NCBI GenBank assembly: GCA_020201015.1 | Contig: JAIVHN010000013.1 | Location: 1-11,512 of the forward strand | Direction of reading: 5' to 3' | DNA length: 11,512 bases | DNA from: Spirochaeta sp. | Lineage (GTDB): Bacteria; Spirochaetota; Spirochaetia; DSM-27196; SLAA01 | In this document: positions 5,396 through 11,512 of the stretch, piece by piece | How positions within the stretch are numbered: position 1 is the first letter of the stretch | Layout: each line of letters opens with the position of its first letter | Notes under the pieces: model-generated | The model's input: the letters and a program-made list of their open reading frames with translations, nothing else | Told to the model about the DNA's origin: nothing | The model's database searches: none | Translations under genes and position numbers: made by a program

Positions 5396-7684
5396 ATGTC
5401 GATACTGATCCGACGGCTGGTATATCTCTGTATGGGAATCCTGGGTGGACTTGCCGTGTGGCCTGCGGTCGAGCTCATGCTTAGCCTGCAGCACCTCTTT
5501 CCCACGTATCTGCTGTTCAGCCTGAGCTCTGGAGCCATTTTCGGCGCAATTATGGGCGGGTTCTTTGGCATGATTGACGGAATGATTGCGGGTGCCGTGC
5601 GACGCATTCTGAGTGGCGCCGGTTTTGGCGTGCTGCTCGGCGCCGGGGGCGGTGCGCTTGGGTTTTTTGTGGGGCAAATGCTCCTGTTCCTGCTTGGTGA
5701 TCCCGAATTTCTGGGCATCGCGGTGTCTCGAGCGCTTGGTTGGGCAATTTTGGGGGCGTTTGTTGGTGCCTCCGAGGGAGTGCGGCGCCGGTCCCCGCGG
5801 CGTGTTGGTGTAGGAGTTGTTGGGGGGTTCCTCGGCGGCCTGCTTGGCGGAGCAGCTATCGAGCTTGTGCCCTACCGTTTGCCGGTCGAGGTGGCACGCC
5901 CGGCCGGACTGCTACTGTACGGACTACTGGTTAGCGGCATGTACAGTTTGGTAGAAAGCAGACAAAGTAGCGGTTTGCTTAGACTCTTGAACGGACTGTA
6001 TAAGGGCAAAGAGTTTATTCTCAATCAACGCAGTATTTGCATAGGAGCCTGGCGAGGGAGTGATGTCTTCCTTTCCGGCTATAACCGCGTTGCCGAGAGA
6101 CACGCCGAGGTTAAAGAAGCCAAGGGTGAGCTTGCGCTGGTTGCACTGAGTGAAGAGTACCCTACCAAGGTTAATGATGAGCAGGTTGCGCTTGATTCGC
6201 AGCAGGTGCTCAAGTTTGATGATGTGATACAAATAGGGGCCGCCAAGTTTCTCTTCCGCCCTCTCCTGGTTTTAGGCGTGGTATTTCTTACTACGATGGT
6301 GGGTGGCTCGGTACGACTGGAGGCTCAAAACCTGCGTGTGGGTCAGGTAGACACCGCTCGATTACTCACTCATCAAACGGTTGACATCTACCTTGGTCTT
6401 ACAGACTCCGCAGGCAACACTATTGAAGGATTAACTGCGGATCAGTTGCGGGTGTACGAGTCGGCCAATGGGGTTGATTTCACTCGCGTACCGGTTATAG
6501 CGGTCGAACAACGCGCTGCCGAGGCCGAAGGAGTCACGGTGTTGCTGCTTGTCGATAACTCGGGAAGTATGTATGACACCATTGGCGGAAACTCTACGCA
6601 GAACCCAAGCGAAACCCGAATGGCCGGTGTAAAGACAGCAATTCGTAGCTTTCTCAATGAGATTAACAATCCGCGGGACCGCGTGGGGCTAGCCGCATTT
6701 AATACAAACTATGAGTTGCTCATTGAAGCTACCAATTCGTTACGCACCGTTGAACTCTTGCTTGACTCGATACGTGAACCGGAGTCGGAGGACGCCTACA
6801 CGGAGCTGTATCGTGCTGTTTTGTCGGCCACCGACGAACTAGAAGTTGTCGAGGGCAGGCGAGCGCTCCTTGTTCTCAGTGACGGAGAGAACTATCCCTA
6901 CTCGGTCCACAGTGGTCGCTCGCATCCGGTGCATGGTGAAGAACTTGTGAGCGCTGATGATACAATTGATCATTTGCAGCGTAGCGCCGTTGGGGCATTT
7001 GGTATTAGCTTTGCGGGTGGTACCGATCCTATGCTCCGGGAAATTGCTGTAACGAGCGGAGGGCTGGTCTACGACGCCGCTGACGGCGATGAACTTGGTG
7101 CCGTTTATTCAGATATTCGGGAACGTATTCTTCAGGAATATCGTGTCCGCTACCGAGCGGCCATAAAGCCGACGGAACAACGGTATCTGCGAGTAGTCGT
7201 AGAAATACCGGAGGGCGCAGCCGAGGAGGAGCGTAGTTATTTTGCGGGCACCTTGTTTGGACTCCCGCGTGAAGACTTTGGTCCCCTCTTTGGTATTCCT
7301 TTGCTTGTGGCTGTCTTGCTGGCAGCTGCTCTTGCACGCCTGCGTTTTCTTAACCGGCGTACGACAGCAAATGTTGAGATACTGAATCTGCGGGGACGCT
7401 CTACTCAGGTCCTCAATTTAAGCGGGCAGCAGACGGTTATTGGTGCAAGCGCTGATGCAGACATCACGCTGAGCTCTTCCCCGGACATGCAGGACCGGCA
7501 CGCTACTATTGTGTTAGACGAAAAGAAGGGGACCTACACCGTTGTAAGTGCCCAGCCGGTAGAGGTGAATAACCAACCAACAACGCGGCGTAATCTTGAG
7601 CCGGGCGATGTCATTCAGCTACCGGGAGCCACCGTGGTTTTTGACCGACCCGAGCGACGGGATGTTACCGACCGACCCGAATGA
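5396..7684 (+). CDS. Polytopic membrane protein with FHA - vWA - FHA domains
   Basis: 762 residues. Residues 1-~190 form about six glycine-rich membrane segments. FHA domain 1 is at ~203-287 (ICIGAWRGSDVFL, then RVAERHAEV). A TM helix follows at ~289-305. The vWA domain spans ~320-600 with MIDAS residues DNSGS (387-391), T469 and D496 (LSDGEN), so metal-dependent ligand binding is plausible. A second TM helix is at ~630-647, and FHA domain 2 at ~655-755 (VIGASADADITL, then DRHATI). If the N-terminus is inside, both FHA domains are cytoplasmic and the vWA domain faces the periplasm. FHA domains read phosphothreonine, so this is a natural partner of the kinase encoded just upstream. Both FHA copies, however, lack the usual GR arginine and the Ser of the SxxH motif. 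GAGGAG lies 6 nt before ATG 5396. It is the last gene of the operon. Confidence 0.9.
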   Translation: MSILIRRLVYLCMGILGGLAVWPAVELMLSLQHLFPTYLLFSLSSGAIFGAIMGGFFGMIDGMIAGAVRRILSGAGFGVLLGAGGGALGFFVGQMLLFLLGDPEFLGIAVSRALGWAILGAFVGASEGVRRRSPRRVGVGVVGGFLGGLLGGAAIELVPYRLPVEVARPAGLLLYGLLVSGMYSLVESRQSSGLLRLLNGLYKGKEFILNQRSICIGAWRGSDVFLSGYNRVAERHAEVKEAKGELALVALSEEYPTKVNDEQVALDSQQVLKFDDVIQIGAAKFLFRPLLVLGVVFLTTMVGGSVRLEAQNLRVGQVDTARLLTHQTVDIYLGLTDSAGNTIEGLTADQLRVYESANGVDFTRVPVIAVEQRAAEAEGVTVLLLVDNSGSMYDTIGGNSTQNPSETRMAGVKTAIRSFLNEINNPRDRVGLAAFNTNYELLIEATNSLRTVELLLDSIREPESEDAYTELYRAVLSATDELEVVEGRRALLVLSDGENYPYSVHSGRSHPVHGEELVSADDTIDHLQRSAVGAFGISFAGGTDPMLREIAVTSGGLVYDAADGDELGAVYSDIRERILQEYRVRYRAAIKPTEQRYLRVVVEIPEGAAEEERSYFAGTLFGLPREDFGPLFGIPLLVAVLLAAALARLRFLNRRTTANVEILNLRGRSTQVLNLSGQQTVIGASADADITLSSSPDMQDRHATIVLDEKKGTYTVVSAQPVEVNNQPTTRRNLEPGDVIQLPGATVVFDRPERRDVTDRPE

Positions 7685-7804
7685 TGCAAATAAGCGGATA
7701 AGTTGCACTAAGCCTCGCTATCTTGACGTAATCTTAACACAACTCCGACTCAGTCTGGACACGCAGTGCGTACACTCAAGGTATCAAAAGCAAGGAGGAA
7801 GTAA
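7685..7804 (+). other. Intergenic gap before the small lipoprotein gene
   Basis: 120 bp. It contains TTGACG (7723-7728) and TTAACA (7734-7739), which resemble -35 elements, and TACACT (7771-7776), which resembles a -10, but no pair has 16-18 bp spacing. A promoter is expected here but I cannot place it. AAGGAGG lies just before the ATG at 7805. No terminator hairpin for the kinase operon was seen. Confidence 0.4.
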
Positions 7805-7945
7805 ATGAAAAAACTTCTATTGAGTATGGTGTTAGTGGGATCAATGAGCCTTCTCTTCTTGGCCTGTGAACCGGTCGATGGTGACTTTGAACAGCCGATG
7901 GAAGAGCCAATGGAACAGCCGATGGAAGAAGACAACGGCTTTTAA
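7805..7945 (+). CDS. Small lipoprotein with tandem PME repeats
   Basis: 46 residues, starting at an ATG shortly after a strong AAGGAGG. The N-terminus MKKLLLSMVLVG is a classic signal peptide. It ends in a lipobox LFLA-C with Cys21 as the predicted lipidation site, so the mature form is only 26 residues long and anchored in a membrane by its acyl chains. The mature part is acidic and built of a three-fold tetrad: EQPM, EEPM, EQPM, then EED. I do not recognise a family. The size, very good ribosome binding site, intact lipobox and repeat-biased composition argue that it is real. It lies 86 nt upstream of the DUF4168-like gene with a perfect hairpin between them. Function unknown; spirochaetes are rich in small surface lipoproteins. 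Confidence 0.75.
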   Translation: MKKLLLSMVLVGSMSLLFLACEPVDGDFEQPMEEPMEQPMEEDNGF

Positions 7946-7957
7946 GACATGGACGAA

Positions 7958-7989
7958 AACACCTCGTAAGATCTATCTTGCGAGGTGTT
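7958..7989 (+). terminator. Long hairpin between the lipoprotein and DUF4168-like genes
   Basis: Two 14-base arms (7958-7971 and 7976-7989), paired throughout with one T-G wobble and a 4-base loop TCTA. No T-tract follows (AATACG), so it is not a standard intrinsic terminator. It could be a processing or stability element that separates expression of the two genes, or a weak terminator. Confidence 0.5.
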
Positions 7990-8031
7990 AATACGTCATA
8001 AGTTGGTCAAACACTAATAAGGAGTACAATA

Positions 8032-8538
8032 ATGAAACAGAATAAAAGAACAAAAAAAACAGTAACCCCACTGATTATGGGGGCGATAATTGGGGCGGTT
8101 AGCATGGTCTTTGCAGCGCCGGTCGTTGCGCAGACTGGTTTTGAAGCGCCGCCGCAGCAGGCTGAAGTTGATGTTAGCGACGGCGAACTGGCCGATTTTG
8201 CAGTTGCAATGGACGACCTTCAAGAGGTTCAATTTGAGGCTCAGACCGAAGTAAATGAGATGGTTGAAGGTTCGGATTTAGATACTGCGCGTTTTAACGA
8301 AATACACAATGCATTGAATAACCCGGAATTTGATATGCCGGAAGATGTTACCAGCGGCGAACGTGATACCTACGACAGCCTCATTAGTGCCATCGCTGAA
8401 ATTGAGGAGGCGATGCAGGCGGATATTCAAACGGTAGTAACCGAAGCTGGGATGGAGGTTGAGCGTTTCAACGAGATAGCCATGGCTGTGCAGAGTGATC
8501 CTACGCTCTTCGAGCGCCTCCAGGAATATATGCAGTAG
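8032..8538 (+). CDS. Secreted DUF4168-like protein
   Basis: 168 residues. A basic N-terminus (MKQNKRTKK) is followed by a hydrophobic stretch, with likely signal peptidase cleavage after AAPVVA (~34), so it is exported to the periplasm or cell surface. The mature part is acidic and helical. Its closing pattern (RFNEIAMAVQSDPTLFERLQEYM) fits the DUF4168 family, whose function is unknown. The RFNEI motif occurs twice (TARFNEIHNALNNP and VERFNEIAMAVQSDP), suggesting an internal duplication. AAGGAG at 8019-8024 supports ATG 8032. It may share a transcript with the upstream lipoprotein, with a hairpin in between, and it ends before a strong intrinsic terminator. The Glu/Asp-rich mature protein would suit a saline habitat, but that is a weak hint. 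Confidence 0.8.
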   Translation: MKQNKRTKKTVTPLIMGAIIGAVSMVFAAPVVAQTGFEAPPQQAEVDVSDGELADFAVAMDDLQEVQFEAQTEVNEMVEGSDLDTARFNEIHNALNNPEFDMPEDVTSGERDTYDSLISAIAEIEEAMQADIQTVVTEAGMEVERFNEIAMAVQSDPTLFERLQEYMQ

Positions 8539-8583
8539 TTACACCGCTTCCGCAGGATGCAAACTGTTAGCAACTAATCTGAG

Positions 8584-8616
8584 ACGGGGAGTTCCCAAGT
8601 GGGCTCCCCGTTTTTT
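8584..8616 (+). terminator. Intrinsic (Rho-independent) terminator
   Basis: ACGGGGAG pairs with CTCCCCGT, with a 2-base bulge and an inner CCC/GGG extension around the loop AAGT, and a run of six T follows. It terminates the DUF4168-like gene 46 nt after its stop. On the other strand the hairpin lacks a T-tract, so it acts in one direction only. Confidence 0.93.
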
Positions 8617-8682
8617 AGGTCTTGACTGCGGAAAGGATGGGTACCAGGAATCAGGGTACTTTCTCGGTCTGAACAAAAGCAT

Positions 8683-8754
8683 AGCCAGGAGTGAGGATTG
8701 AACTCACGACCTGCTCATTACGAGTGAGCCGCTCTACCACTGAGCTATCCTGGC
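8683..8754 (-). tRNA. tRNA-Thr (anticodon CGT)
   Basis: The minus strand folds into a complete cloverleaf. The acceptor GCCAGGA pairs with TCCTGGC over 7 bp. The D-arm has GCTC/GAGC. The anticodon stem GCTCA/TGAGC holds the loop CTCGTAA, with anticodon CGT at 8720-8722, reading ACG. The T-arm GTGAG/CTCAC holds loop TTCAATC. The discriminator base is T and CCA is not encoded, so CCA must be added by tRNA nucleotidyltransferase. A near-consensus promoter lies just upstream. Confidence 0.96.
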
Positions 8755-8766
8755 GTGTGAGGGGGC

Positions 8767-8795
8767 AGTATAGCGAAATAGCTACGCCATATCAA
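8767..8795 (-). promoter_or_regulatory. Sigma-70 promoter of tRNA-Thr
   Basis: On the minus strand: TTGATA (-35, 8790-8795), exactly 17 bp, then TATACT (-10, 8767-8772). The -10 is 12 bp upstream of the tRNA 5' end. The region between is GC-rich (GCCCCC), which is common for stable-RNA promoters. Confidence 0.88.
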
Positions 8796-8819
8796 GGTTT
8801 TTTCCTGCAGCACCGATAA
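8793..8819 (+). promoter_or_regulatory. Candidate sigma-28 (FliA) promoter for the flagellar genes
   Basis: CAAGGTTT (8793-8800), an 11-nt spacer, then ACCGATAA (8812-8819). This compares with the sigma-28 consensus TAAAGTTT-N11-GCCGATAA: 6/8 and 7/8 matches with exact spacing. It would start transcription near 8826, giving a ~75-nt leader before flgF. Its -35 overlaps the -35 of the divergent tRNA promoter by three bases. Confidence 0.7.
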
Positions 8820-8901
8820 TCAACTATGGTTGCCCGCACAGAACAACGCGTGGGGTAGCTTAAAGATGCCCGTGTTGAGTAGACGCGGAGCGGGGGGGAT
8901 C

Positions 8902-9762
8902 GTGATACGAGGTTTATACACAGCGGCAAGTGGCATGCATGCTCAGGAACACCGCTTAGATGCGCTTGCAAATAACCTAGCCAATGTGGATACTGCCGCC
9001 TACAAGCGGGATCAGTCGGTGCACAAAGCGTTTCCTGAGCTTCTTATACGCCGTATGTCCGACGACGGAGTCCAGCGCGTGCCGTTCATGCGCCCTATAG
9101 GCTCAGTCGACAGCGCGCCGGTCGTGGGCAGGCTGGGTACCGGCGTAGAGCAGAACGAAGTTTATACCGTGTACAGTCAGGGATCGTTGAAAGAAAGTAC
9201 AAACGATTTTGACCTAGCCCTAAATGGTTCCGGCTTTTTTGTTGTGGACACGCCGTACGGGGAACGGCTGACACGTAATGGTTCTTTCATAATAGGCCAG
9301 GAAGGGCTCCTATTAACACAGGAGGGCTTTCCGGTGCTGGGTGAGAACGGCCCCATTGAACTCAAACTCAACAATTTCAGAGTCGAAAAGGACGGGCGCA
9401 TTTTCCATAACCCGCGCTATGCCGACGACCCAAATCGTCTCGTGACCATGCGTGAGAATGAATGGGAGGAGATGGAGGAGCTGGACCAGCTACGCCTAGT
9501 GGACGTGCGCCGGCCGCGACATCTGCGTAAACAAGGCAACAGCCTGTACAACTCAACATGGGAGAGCGGGGATCCGCAGGTCATGCAAGGTGACGCGCGA
9601 CCACAGGTCTTGCAGGGGTACATCGAGACATCAAACGTGAATCCGGTTACCGAGATGGTTGAGATGATTGCGGTTAACCGCGCTTACGAGTCCAATCAGA
9701 AAGTAATTGATGCACAAGACCAGAGCACCGGCAAGCTTCTTAATGAAGCCTTGCGAATGTAA
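8902..9762 (+). CDS. flgF: Flagellar basal-body rod protein FlgF
   Basis: 286 residues. FlgF is a proximal rod subunit of the flagellum. The N-terminal rod signature is IRGLYTAASGMHAQEHRLDA followed by LANNLANVDTAAYKRD, the Flg_bb_rod motif. A central domain includes GSGFFVVDTPYGERLTRNGSF, and the C-terminal motif is ETSNVNPVTEMVEMIAVNRAYESNQK. The N- and C-terminal helices would pair as in other rod proteins. The start is GTG 8902, where the family's MIRGLYTA begins, behind the purine-rich GGAG/GGGGGGGA stretch at 8887-8899. The longer frame from TTG 8830 adds 24 unconserved residues. Its TAA overlaps the AAGGAG of flgG, so the two are co-transcribed. The candidate sigma-28 promoter upstream fits late flagellar expression. 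Confidence 0.93.
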   Translation: MIRGLYTAASGMHAQEHRLDALANNLANVDTAAYKRDQSVHKAFPELLIRRMSDDGVQRVPFMRPIGSVDSAPVVGRLGTGVEQNEVYTVYSQGSLKESTNDFDLALNGSGFFVVDTPYGERLTRNGSFIIGQEGLLLTQEGFPVLGENGPIELKLNNFRVEKDGRIFHNPRYADDPNRLVTMRENEWEEMEELDQLRLVDVRRPRHLRKQGNSLYNSTWESGDPQVMQGDARPQVLQGYIETSNVNPVTEMVEMIAVNRAYESNQKVIDAQDQSTGKLLNEALRM

Positions 9763-9775
9763 GGAGTAAGAACAC

Positions 9776-10570
9776 ATGATGCGTGCATTATGGACCGGCG
9801 CCTCCGGGATGACTGGCCAGCAATTTAATATTGATACAGTTGCAAATAACCTAAGTAACGTGAACACTACCGGTTTCAAAAAGAACCGGGCCGACTTTCA
9901 GGACCTCATTTATCAAACAGTTCGAACTGCTGGCACGCCGGCAACCGAGGAAACCTTAGTTCCGGTGGGGGTGCAGGTTGGACACGGTGCACGAGTGGCC
10001 GGAACCCAAAAGATGTTTTCTCAGGGCTCCCTGCAATATACCGAAAACCCCGGTGATATTGCAATTGAAGGTGAAGGCTTCTTTCGAGTGATGATGTATG
10101 ACGGCAGTTTGGCCTATACGCGTGACGGCGCATTTAAGATCGACGCGGAGGGACAACTGGTTACGTCGGATGGGTACCGTGTTATGCCCGAGATTATTCT
10201 ACCGGAAGGGTTTCTGCAGAATACGCTAAACATAACCGAGGACGGACGCGTTTTCGTAGAAATGCCCGACATTGACGACCCGATTGAGGTTGGACGCATG
10301 GAGCTGTACCGTTTTGTAAACCCGGCTGGGCTGCAGGCGGTAGGAGAGAATGTCTTTAAGGTCTCTGGGGCCTCCGGAGATGCAATTGCAGGTGTCCCGG
10401 GTTTTGACGGTATGGGCCGGACGCACCACAAGTTCTTGGAGACTTCGAATGTCGACGCCGTTGAAGAAATGGTAAATATGATTGTGGCTCAGCGTGCGTA
10501 CGAAATGAACTCACGTACCATTCAAACCACCGACTCTATGCTGGGCATTGCCAACAGCCTGAAACGATAA
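9776..10570 (+). CDS. flgG: Flagellar basal-body distal rod protein FlgG
   Basis: 264 residues, the normal length for FlgG, which builds the distal rod that passes through the peptidoglycan. The start MMRALWTGASGMTGQQFNID and LSNVNTTGFKKNR match the FlgG rod motif very well. The middle contains GEGFFRVMMYDGSLAYTRDG. The C-terminus ETSNVDAVEEMVNMIVAQRAYEMNSR is the conserved Flg_bbr_C motif. AAGGAG at 9761-9766 is 9 nt before ATG 9776; an in-frame ATG follows directly, so the true start could be 9779. It shares its overall plan with FlgF just upstream, as expected of rod paralogues. In spirochaetes the rod belongs to periplasmic flagella. Confidence 0.96.
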   Translation: MMRALWTGASGMTGQQFNIDTVANNLSNVNTTGFKKNRADFQDLIYQTVRTAGTPATEETLVPVGVQVGHGARVAGTQKMFSQGSLQYTENPGDIAIEGEGFFRVMMYDGSLAYTRDGAFKIDAEGQLVTSDGYRVMPEIILPEGFLQNTLNITEDGRVFVEMPDIDDPIEVGRMELYRFVNPAGLQAVGENVFKVSGASGDAIAGVPGFDGMGRTHHKFLETSNVDAVEEMVNMIVAQRAYEMNSRTIQTTDSMLGIANSLKR

Positions 10571-10599
10571 ATGACCGCATCATGGGCAAGGAATAAAAG

Positions 10600-10914
10600 A
10601 TGGATGTACTGAACAGCAACATGGCTCGTTTTCACACCGCACAGACCGCCGCAACCGCTACCACCCCGACTATACGAGGTAATGAAGAACGCGAGCATTT
10701 GATAGAGGTAACCCAGCAATTCGAAGCGATGTTTGTGAAGCAGATGCTGGATTCCATGCGCGCGAGCCGTGATACTGAGAGTGACTTTCTGCACGGCGGA
10801 TTTGCCGAGGAAGTTTTTGACGACATGCTCTACAGTGAGTACGCAAAAAAAATGGCAGCAGGTGGCGATTTTGGGATTGCAGAGCTGCTGCAGCAACAGT
10901 TTGGGGTAGAATAG
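10600..10914 (+). CDS. FlgJ-type rod-binding protein (no muramidase domain)
   Basis: 104 residues. The conserved rod-binding core runs from ~30 to 100: QQFEAMFVKQMLDSMR, then GGFAEEVFDDMLYSEYAKKMA, and a closing GGDFGIAELL. This corresponds to the N-terminal half of FlgJ, the rod-capping scaffold needed for rod assembly. The C-terminal peptidoglycan hydrolase domain found in enterobacterial FlgJ is absent, so an enzyme encoded elsewhere must open the wall if one is needed. AAGGA at 10588-10592 lies 7 nt before ATG 10600. It is 29 nt behind flgG in the same direction and most likely the last gene of the flagellar unit. Confidence 0.9.
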   Translation: MDVLNSNMARFHTAQTAATATTPTIRGNEEREHLIEVTQQFEAMFVKQMLDSMRASRDTESDFLHGGFAEEVFDDMLYSEYAKKMAAGGDFGIAELLQQQFGVE

Positions 10915-11083
10915 CCGTATCTCTTCGTCTCGTTATCGTATAAAAAAGTGGACACCTGACGGAGTTTCTGACCGTTCTCAGGATCGATAATTTATAAGTT
11001 TATTGTATGTATCGAATTACGGCAGACAAATGCTAATTTCATGGTTGGCACACTAATTGCAATGTATGCAGTAGGAGTTTACC
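10915..11083 (+). promoter_or_regulatory. Regulatory gap upstream of the sigma-factor gene
   Basis: 169 bp. Besides the sigma-54-type site it holds an imperfect hairpin (10955-10982, CCTGACGG versus CCG-TTC-TCAGG) without a T-tract. It also holds an AT-rich stretch (10987-11010) flanked by an inverted repeat TCGATA (10984-10989) / TATCGA (11010-11015), a possible activator site. No convincing sigma-70 promoter was seen. Confidence 0.35.
11046..11060 (+). promoter_or_regulatory. Sigma-54 (RpoN) promoter of the sigma-factor gene
   Basis: TTGGCACACTAATTGCAA contains TGGCAC (11046-11051) and TTGC (11057-11060), with exactly 10 bp between the GG and GC pairs. This is an essentially complete match to the -24/-12 consensus TGGCACrnnnnTTGCw. 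The expected start is near 11071-11073, so the leader would be only ~12 nt, with AGGAG (11073-11077) at its very 5' end. Confidence 0.85.
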
Positions 11084-11512
11084 ATGACGAAACGACAGGC
11101 CGTGCCGACCGAGCAAGACGATTTGCTACGGTCCTACTTCGACCAGATCAAGAAAACCCCTCTGCTCAGCTTCGAAGAAGAACTCGAGCTTTCTCGACGT
11201 ATCGAGAAAAAAGATGACGCCGCGCGGCAGCAGTTGATCGAGGCAAATCTACGTTTGGTCGTGAAAATTGCAAAGGCGTATGTAACGCCGGATGTTCCCT
11301 TCCTGGACCTGGTGCAAGAAGGTAATATCGGCCTTATGAAAGCAGCCGAAAAATACAGCTATCGCAAAGAGGTGCGTTTTAGCACCTATGCTTCCTGGTG
11401 GATTAAACAGTCAATAACCCGCTCACTCTCCAACAAACGTCGGGCAATTCGATTGCCCCATCGTAAGGAAGACTCGCTCAAAAAGATTCAGCGAAGCTTC
11501 ACCGTTTTAAGC
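11084..11512 (+). CDS. Sigma-70-family RNA polymerase sigma factor, 3' partial
   Basis: 143 residues are visible before the right edge. Region 1.2 is DDLLRSYFDQIKKTPLLSFEEELELSRRIE (~12-41). Region 2 is next: EANLRLVVKIAKAYV, then FLDLVQEGNIGLMKAAEKYSYRKEVRFSTYASWWIKQSITRSL (region 2.1-2.4 with the -10-recognising aromatic and basic residues). The start of region 3, IRLPHRKED, follows. No long region 1.1 is present, so this is a non-primary, group 2 type factor (RpoS-like or another alternative factor) rather than the housekeeping RpoD. AGGAG lies 6 nt before ATG 11084. The sigma-54 promoter just upstream implies a cascade in which RpoN and an enhancer-binding protein switch this factor on, as known for RpoN-RpoS in Borrelia. 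Subtype cannot be fixed without region 4. Confidence 0.92.
   Translation, partial: MTKRQAVPTEQDDLLRSYFDQIKKTPLLSFEEELELSRRIEKKDDAARQQLIEANLRLVVKIAKAYVTPDVPFLDLVQEGNIGLMKAAEKYSYRKEVRFSTYASWWIKQSITRSLSNKRRAIRLPHRKEDSLKKIQRSFTVLS

Noticed and set aside
5185..5718. 177-residue Pro/Ser-rich minus-strand frame
   Set aside because: It is the reverse of the kinase end and the glycine-rich TM region of the FHA-vWA gene; the Pro/Ser bias is what antisense Gly codons produce.
7694..7701. GCGGATAA resembling a sigma-28 -10
   Set aside because: The sequence 11 nt upstream (ACCCGAAT) has no resemblance to the sigma-28 -35.
7750..7935. Minus-strand frame with repeated SSIGCS
   Set aside because: It is the antisense of the PME-repeat lipoprotein, which has the real translation signals.
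8641..8659. GTACC...GGTAC hairpin downstream of tRNA-Thr
   Set aside because: It has only 5 bp with a 9-nt loop and no T-tract on the minus strand; not a credible tRNA terminator.
8830..8901. Longer flgF start at TTG 8830
   Set aside because: It adds 24 residues not found in rod proteins and lies only a few bases after the predicted transcription start; GTG 8902 gives the conserved MIRGLYTA start.
10955..10982. Imperfect hairpin after the rod-binding gene as terminator
   Set aside because: The stem is interrupted by a 3-nt bulge and no T-run follows, so it is too weak to call.

Overview
The window looks like chromosomal DNA of a spirochaete (Spirochaetaceae-like). The main reasons are the flgF-flgG-rod-binding gene cluster with spirochaete-style FlgG sequence, a short FlgJ-type protein without a muramidase domain, and a sigma-70-family gene directly behind a sigma-54-type promoter. 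Base composition is close to balanced. No transposase, integrase, CRISPR array or phage gene was seen. The organism assignment is inference from gene content; no database search was done.

Layout. (1) 1-1206: the end of a TPR protein (open at the left edge), followed by a Crp/Fnr-type cyclic-nucleotide-binding protein. (2) 1203-2120, minus strand: an unrecognised ~190-residue domain fused to a C-terminal HU/IHF DNA-binding domain. Its stop overlaps the crp-like stop convergently. (3) 2197-7684: a tight four-gene operon. It starts with a stand-alone paralogue of the domain fused to HU. Then come a PPP-like metallophosphoesterase (1-nt overlap), a membrane-anchored Ser/Thr kinase (8-nt overlap) and a large membrane protein with an FHA-vWA-FHA layout (10-nt gap). 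(4) 7805-8538: a 46-residue lipoprotein with PME repeats and a secreted DUF4168-like protein, closed by a strong intrinsic terminator. (5) 8683-8754, minus: tRNA-Thr(CGT) with a near-consensus sigma-70 promoter. (6) 8902-10914: flgF, flgG and a rod-binding protein, behind a sigma-28-like promoter that overlaps the tRNA promoter. (7) 11084-11512: the first 143 residues of a sigma-70-family factor, open at the right edge, with a near-perfect -24/-12 promoter immediately upstream.

How it may work together. Region 3 reads as a phosphorylation circuit: kinase (writer), metallophosphoesterase (possible eraser) and FHA domains (possible readers) that sit in the cytoplasm while a vWA domain and the kinase's C-terminal domain face outward. 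The divergent HU fusion shares its N-terminal domain with the first operon gene, which suggests a link between this circuit and nucleoid or transcription control. That link is a hypothesis. Regions 5-7 together show three sigma-factor signatures (sigma-70, sigma-28, sigma-54) within about 2.4 kb, around flagellar rod genes and a sigma-factor gene.
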